Source of the DNA: Aliiruegeria lutimaris
GTDB lineage: Bacteria; Pseudomonadota; Alphaproteobacteria; Rhodobacterales; Rhodobacteraceae
DNA: 64,000 nucleotides
Assembly: GCF_900099935.1 (NCBI RefSeq)
Contig: NZ_FNEK01000024.1
Coordinates: 19,828-83,827 of the forward strand
Reading direction: 5' to 3'
Shown here piece by piece: positions 60,744-64,000 of this stretch. Both the position numbers and the translations under genes were made by a program. Positions within the stretch are counted from its first letter, which is position 1; each line of letters starts with the position of its first letter. The notes beneath the pieces were generated by a model that was given only the letters and a program-made list of their open reading frames with translations, did not search any database and was not told where the DNA came from.

Positions 60744-61622
60744 ATGTTGAACCCAATTCGCCATGCCTGCCGAACGGCGCTGGCCCTGCTTGCACTCGCT
60801 CAGGCGCCCATGGCGCAAGACGCCCCTGCCCCTTTCGCCAGCTTCGCCGGCGCCAGTCCGCAAGTCCTGAACGACCCGCACGACCTTGCCTTCGGACCGG
60901 ATGGACGGCTCTACGTGGCCGACAAATTCGGCAGCCGCATCGCCGTGCTCGACCCCGACACGCTCGAATTGCTGGAAACCTTCGGCGACGGGATGCTGCC
61001 AAATGTGCACGACATTTCCTTCGGACCAGACGGCAAGGCCTATATCGCCGTCACCGGTTCGAACGCCGTCGGGATATTCGACTTATCGGGCGACGCGCCC
61101 GTTAACGAAGGGCTTATTGGTCCCTTCCCCCGCACCGAAGGCGCGCTGGCCCATTCGAACGGACGCCTCTATGTCATGGCCTCGGGAACCGGCCAGTTGA
61201 TGGCAGTCGAAGGAGAGACACTGCTTGCCACCGCCGGCGGCATGCCAGGCGCGCATGATGTGGCCGAGGCTCCGGATGGCACGATCTGGGTCGCCGACAA
61301 CTTCAACCGCCGCCTTGTGCAATTCTCCTCCGAACTCGAACAGCTCCGAATCCTGTCCGGCCCGAAATACGGCTTCATCGGCCCGCGTTACCTCGCGGTG
61401 GACGATTTCGGCAAACTCGTCGTCGCCGACCAGGATGCCCACCGGGTGCTTCTGATAGACCCGGCCACCGACAGCCTTCTCGGCGTGATCGGCACCGGCA
61501 GCGCCGGTATCGGCCCCGGCCTGCTCGACGATCCCGAAGGCGTCGCCATACGCGGCCCCGCCTATTACTTCTCTGACAGCGACAATAACCGCGTGGTGAA
61601 ATATGTCGTGGCGCTGAACTGA
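60744..61622 (+). CDS. Secreted NHL-repeat protein
   Basis: The 292-residue protein begins with a Sec signal peptide (L-A-L-L-A-L-A-Q-A-P-M-A-Q). Several NHL-type beta-propeller repeats follow, each with a P-x-D-L-A-F-G-P-D-G-R-L-Y-V-A-D-like strand; the repeat V-A-D-N-F-N-R-R-L-V-Q-F is clear. NHL propellers bind proteins or act as lactonase-like folds; no catalytic metal site is obvious. It lies 72 bp after chrA, with GGAGA before the start, and may be co-transcribed with it. The substrate is unknown. Confidence 0.87.
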   Translation: MLNPIRHACRTALALLALAQAPMAQDAPAPFASFAGASPQVLNDPHDLAFGPDGRLYVADKFGSRIAVLDPDTLELLETFGDGMLPNVHDISFGPDGKAYIAVTGSNAVGIFDLSGDAPVNEGLIGPFPRTEGALAHSNGRLYVMASGTGQLMAVEGETLLATAGGMPGAHDVAEAPDGTIWVADNFNRRLVQFSSELEQLRILSGPKYGFIGPRYLAVDDFGKLVVADQDAHRVLLIDPATDSLLGVIGTGSAGIGPGLLDDPEGVAIRGPAYYFSDSDNNRVVKYVVALN

Positions 61623-61701
61623 GCGTCGCGACAACCTTTCCCCTTATTCGAAGAAGCTGAAATGCCACTCTTGCCGTTGGAAGCTATTGGCGGGGACGGC
61701 A

Positions 61702-61842
61702 AAGGGGGGCGTTGCCCCCCGCGCTCTATCGAGCGCCCCCCCGGGATATTTTGAGAAAGAGGAAAGATATTTCCGTCCAGCTTCCTCTTTCTCGAAATAT
61801 CTCCGCCGGAGGCACGATCCGCAGGATCGTTCCCGCGCGAAC
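61702..61842 (+). repeat. Composite palindromic intergenic repeat, full copy 5 (forward orientation)
   Basis: The order is GGGGGGCGTTGCCCCCC, GCGCTCTATCGAGCGC, CCGGGATATTTTGAGAAAGAGGAA, a short spacer, TTCCTCTTTCTCGAAATATCTCCGCCGGAGGC, CGATCC/GGATCG. The two inner arms here are nearly perfect inverted repeats over 19 bp. It fills much of the 324-bp gap between the convergent NHL and SDR genes, which holds no gene. Confidence 0.85.
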
Positions 61843-61946
61843 GGTCGACATGCTCGAATTTCCAGACAAAAGCGTCTCGAACCGGCCAAAAGCAAAGGGG
61901 CCGCCCAACGGCGCCCCCCGGTTCTTGTCTGCTCCGCCTCTTTGAC

Positions 61947-62717
61947 TTAGCGGCCCATCCAGCCGCCATCGACCAGCAGGGTCGCGCCGTGGACGTAATT
62001 GGCGGCATCCGAAGCAAGGAAAACGGCCGGGCCGGCAAAGTCTTCGGGCTTGCCCCAGCGGCCAGCCGGGATGCGGCCGAGAATGGCGACGGAGCGCTCC
62101 GGGTCGTCCTGCAGCGCCTGGGTGTTATCGGTGGCGATATAGCCCGGTGCGATGGCGTTGACGTTGACACCCTTGGATGCCCATTCATTGGCGAATGCCA
62201 TGGTGAGCTGGCCGATCCCGCCCTTTGACGCCGCATAGCCCGGCACTGTGATGCCGCCCTGGAAGGTCAGCAGCGAGGCGGTGAAGATGATCTTGCCCGA
62301 GCCGCGCTCGATCATCGAGCGGCCGATCTCGCGCGTCAGCACGAATTGCGCGCTGAGGTTCACCTCGATCACCTTGTCCCACCACTCGTCGGGGTGCTCG
62401 GCGGCAGGCTTGCGCATGATGGTACCGGCATTGTTGATCAGGATATCGATCTGTGGGTTCTCTTCCAGAACCTTGGCAGCGAAGGCCGTCACAGCGGCGC
62501 GGTCGCTGAAATCGCAGGAGTAGCCCTTGAAGCTGCGGCCAAGGGCCTCGACTTCCTTGCCCACTGCGGAGCCTTCAGCTTCCAGCGAGGCCGAGACGCC
62601 GATGATGTCGGCACCCGCCTGCGCGAGGCCAAGCGCCATACCTTTACCGATGCCGCGCTTGGCGCCGGTCACGAGGGCAGTCTTGCCCGTAAGGTCGAAC
62701 ATTTGCAGGTCAGACAT
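61947..62717 (-). CDS. Short-chain dehydrogenase, 2-deoxy-D-gluconate 3-dehydrogenase-like (KduD type)
   Basis: The 256-residue classical SDR has T-G-A-K-R-G-I-G near residue 18, N-N-A-G, the catalytic serine region T-A-S-L-L-T-F, and Y-A-A-S-K-G. The opening M-F-D-L-T-G-K-T-A-L-V-T-G and the L-D-G-G-W-M-G-R-like end fit KduD and related gluconate dehydrogenases. The ATG at 62717 is used; a GTG at 62726 overlaps the preceding stop. It lies in one operon with an MDR dehydrogenase and a dehydratase-type enzyme, so a sugar-acid catabolic role is likely, but the substrate is not fixed. Confidence 0.85.
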   Translation of the reverse strand: MSDLQMFDLTGKTALVTGAKRGIGKGMALGLAQAGADIIGVSASLEAEGSAVGKEVEALGRSFKGYSCDFSDRAAVTAFAAKVLEENPQIDILINNAGTIMRKPAAEHPDEWWDKVIEVNLSAQFVLTREIGRSMIERGSGKIIFTASLLTFQGGITVPGYAASKGGIGQLTMAFANEWASKGVNVNAIAPGYIATDNTQALQDDPERSVAILGRIPAGRWGKPEDFAGPAVFLASDAANYVHGATLLVDGGWMGR

Positions 62718-62722
62718 TCTTT

Positions 62723-63748
62723 TCACCCGTTGATCTGGAGAAGCGATTTCATCGCGTTGGGGTTGGCGATCAGTTCGGCGAAGGCCTCACCGATCTTGTC
62801 GAGCGGACGGATGTCCGTGATCATCGCATCGGCGTCGATCTCGCCGGCAGCGATGGAAGCGATTGCCTTGTCGTAATCTTCCGGCTCGTAGACGCGCACG
62901 CCGATGAGTTGCAGCTCGCGCCAGAAGAAGCGGAACATGTCCACCTGCGGCTTGGTCGCGTGGATGGCCACCATGACGATACGGGCGCGCGTGGCGCCAA
63001 CGGCGGTCATCAGGTCGATGCCCGGCTGGGTGCCCGACACTTCGAAGATGACGTCAGCGCCCTTGTCGCCGGTCTTGGCGAGCACCTCGGCAACTGCATC
63101 GACCTCCTTGGGGTTGATTGTCTCGAAGCCGAGCTTCCTGGCGAGTGCCAGCCGGTTCTCGTTGATTTCGGAGATCGTCACCTTGCCGCCCGCGGCCTTG
63201 GCGACCATCGCCACCAGCATCCCGATCGGGCCACCACCAATGACGAGCACGTCTTCGCCCTCGGTCACATTCGACATGCGCACGTCATGGCAGGCAACGG
63301 CGAGCGGTTCGATCAGGGAAGCATCGCGCAGCGAGACATTCTCGGGGATCGCGTGCAGCGTGTGCGCCGGCACGTTCCAGAGCTGCTGCATCGCGCCCTG
63401 GCTGTCGAGGCCGATGAATTTCAGGTTGTGGCAGATATGCTTGTGGCCGCGGTTGCAGGCCGGGCAGTCGCCGCAATGGTCGAGCGGGCGCACCACGATG
63501 CGGTCGCCTTCCTTCCAACCTTCGACACCTTCGCCGATGGCTTTCACCACGCCGGACATCTCGTGGCCGAGAATCCGGTCAAAGCCGATGCGGGCATCCA
63601 TATGGCCGAGATAGGCGTGCAGGTCCGTGCCGCAAATGCCGCAGAACGCGACTTCGATCTGGACCTGTCCGGCACCCGGCGCCTCGGCCTCGATCTGTTT
63701 CACTTCGAAGGTCTTGTCCCCTCGATAGAATGCTGCCGTGATAGTCAT
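62723..63748 (-). CDS. Zinc-dependent alcohol dehydrogenase (sugar-alcohol/L-idonate type)
   Basis: The 341-residue MDR enzyme has the catalytic zinc site C-G-I-C-G-T-D-L-H and G-H-E, the structural zinc loop D-H-C-G-D-C-P-A-C-N-R-G-H-K-H-I-C, and the Rossmann motif V-I-G-G-G-P-I-G. The pattern E-P-L-A-V-A-C-H-D-V matches sorbitol, L-idonate and threonine dehydrogenases. It is NAD(P)+-dependent. It starts 18 bp after the dehydratase-like gene and ends next to the SDR gene, so the three are probably co-transcribed. Confidence 0.9.
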   Translation of the reverse strand: MTITAAFYRGDKTFEVKQIEAEAPGAGQVQIEVAFCGICGTDLHAYLGHMDARIGFDRILGHEMSGVVKAIGEGVEGWKEGDRIVVRPLDHCGDCPACNRGHKHICHNLKFIGLDSQGAMQQLWNVPAHTLHAIPENVSLRDASLIEPLAVACHDVRMSNVTEGEDVLVIGGGPIGMLVAMVAKAAGGKVTISEINENRLALARKLGFETINPKEVDAVAEVLAKTGDKGADVIFEVSGTQPGIDLMTAVGATRARIVMVAIHATKPQVDMFRFFWRELQLIGVRVYEPEDYDKAIASIAAGEIDADAMITDIRPLDKIGEAFAELIANPNAMKSLLQING

Positions 63749-63766
63749 GAGTCTCTTTCGTCCTCC

Positions 63767-64000
63767 TCAGGCCGCCATGTGCGTGGCGGCGTTCAGTTTG
63801 TCCCAGTCGAAGCTCACACCGGTGCCGGGCGTGTCGGGGGCAACGCCAAGGCTGTCCTCGAGCACGACGGGGCGGGTCGTGTAACGGTCGATCGGGAAAG
63901 AATGCAGCTCGACCCAGCCGCCATTGGGCTGCGCCGAAACCAGCGAGATGTGCAACTCCTGCATGCCGTGCGAGCAGACAGGTAGGCCGTGTTTGCGGGA
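63767..64000 (-). CDS. Mandelate racemase/muconate-lactonising (enolase superfamily) enzyme, C-terminal part (5' end outside window)
   Basis: The frame is open to the window edge. The visible 77 residues include [14 protein letters not shown], the C-terminal region of enolase-superfamily acid-sugar dehydratases, and then [18 protein letters not shown]. It is the first visible gene of the minus-strand operon with the MDR and SDR genes. The family dehydrates acid sugars such as galactonate, fuconate or gluconate; which one cannot be decided from this fragment. Confidence 0.8.
   Translation of the reverse strand, partial: SRKHGLPVCSHGMQELHISLVSAQPNGGWVELHSFPIDRYTTRPVVLEDSLGVAPDTPGTGVSFDWDKLNAATHMAA

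Overview
The window is a GC-rich chromosomal segment that looks like a marine or free-living alphaproteobacterium of the Rhodobacterales (Roseobacter-type). Supporting this are GapR (DUF2312), a short-chain-fatty-acyl regulator of the ScfR/DUF2083 type, TRAP transporters with Tat-exported binding proteins, a Rhodobacterales-style FliM-like protein, and a dispersed intergenic repeat containing CCGCCGGAGG and GGATATTT. There is no rRNA, CRISPR array, prophage or transposase. One tRNA (Thr, anticodon TGU) is present.

Layout. 1-1.4 kb: the end of a large CxxCH protein and a frameshifted small cytochrome c. 1.7-6.5 kb: a TRAP operon (dctQ, dctM, dctP) followed by a near-duplicate binding protein with its own upstream region. 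6.6-9.4 kb: a UDP-glucuronate-4-epimerase-like SDR, a polytopic membrane protein and tRNA-Thr. 9.6-11.9 kb: an H-NOX haem sensor with a hybrid histidine kinase. 12.3-28.8 kb: a surface region with an RTX protein, an initiating sugar transferase, a LuxR-type response regulator, an outer-membrane export lipoprotein, and a long co-directional operon (pyruvyltransferase, flippase, FrhB-like protein, polymerase, several glycosyltransferases, an Alg14/Alg13-like pair, and a Wzz-type co-polymerase whose cytoplasmic ATPase domain is degenerate).

29-37.5 kb: mixed housekeeping and orphan genes, including a frameshifted Asp/Glu racemase, a beta-lactamase-fold hydrolase, gapR, a degenerate FadB-like protein, a DksA/TraR-like protein, a BLH-type phosphatase and an orphan FliM-like protein. 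37.5-48.3 kb: a signalling module (SSS-domain histidine kinase, two-helix membrane protein, lone receiver) and scfR, divergent from a complete HAAT-type ABC transporter (binding protein, LivH, M, G, F). 48.4-51.1 kb: a pyruvate-kinase-like barrel protein and an MDR oxidoreductase.

The most unusual unit is at 51.2-59.2 kb: a 1664-residue pyruvate:ferredoxin-oxidoreductase-like protein translationally coupled to a 919-residue fusion of both NfnB-like (GltD) and NfnA-like (ferredoxin-NADP reductase) modules. Its upstream region has a plausible promoter overlapped by a TTTGYAAA site, and an intrinsic terminator before the first gene. The same TTTGYAAA sites occur in the scfR/ABC-transporter intergenic region, so I infer that ScfR may control both. 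The window ends with a chromate transporter, an NHL-repeat protein and a sugar-acid catabolic cluster running off the edge. Three full and two partial copies of one composite palindromic repeat are spread between genes across the whole window.
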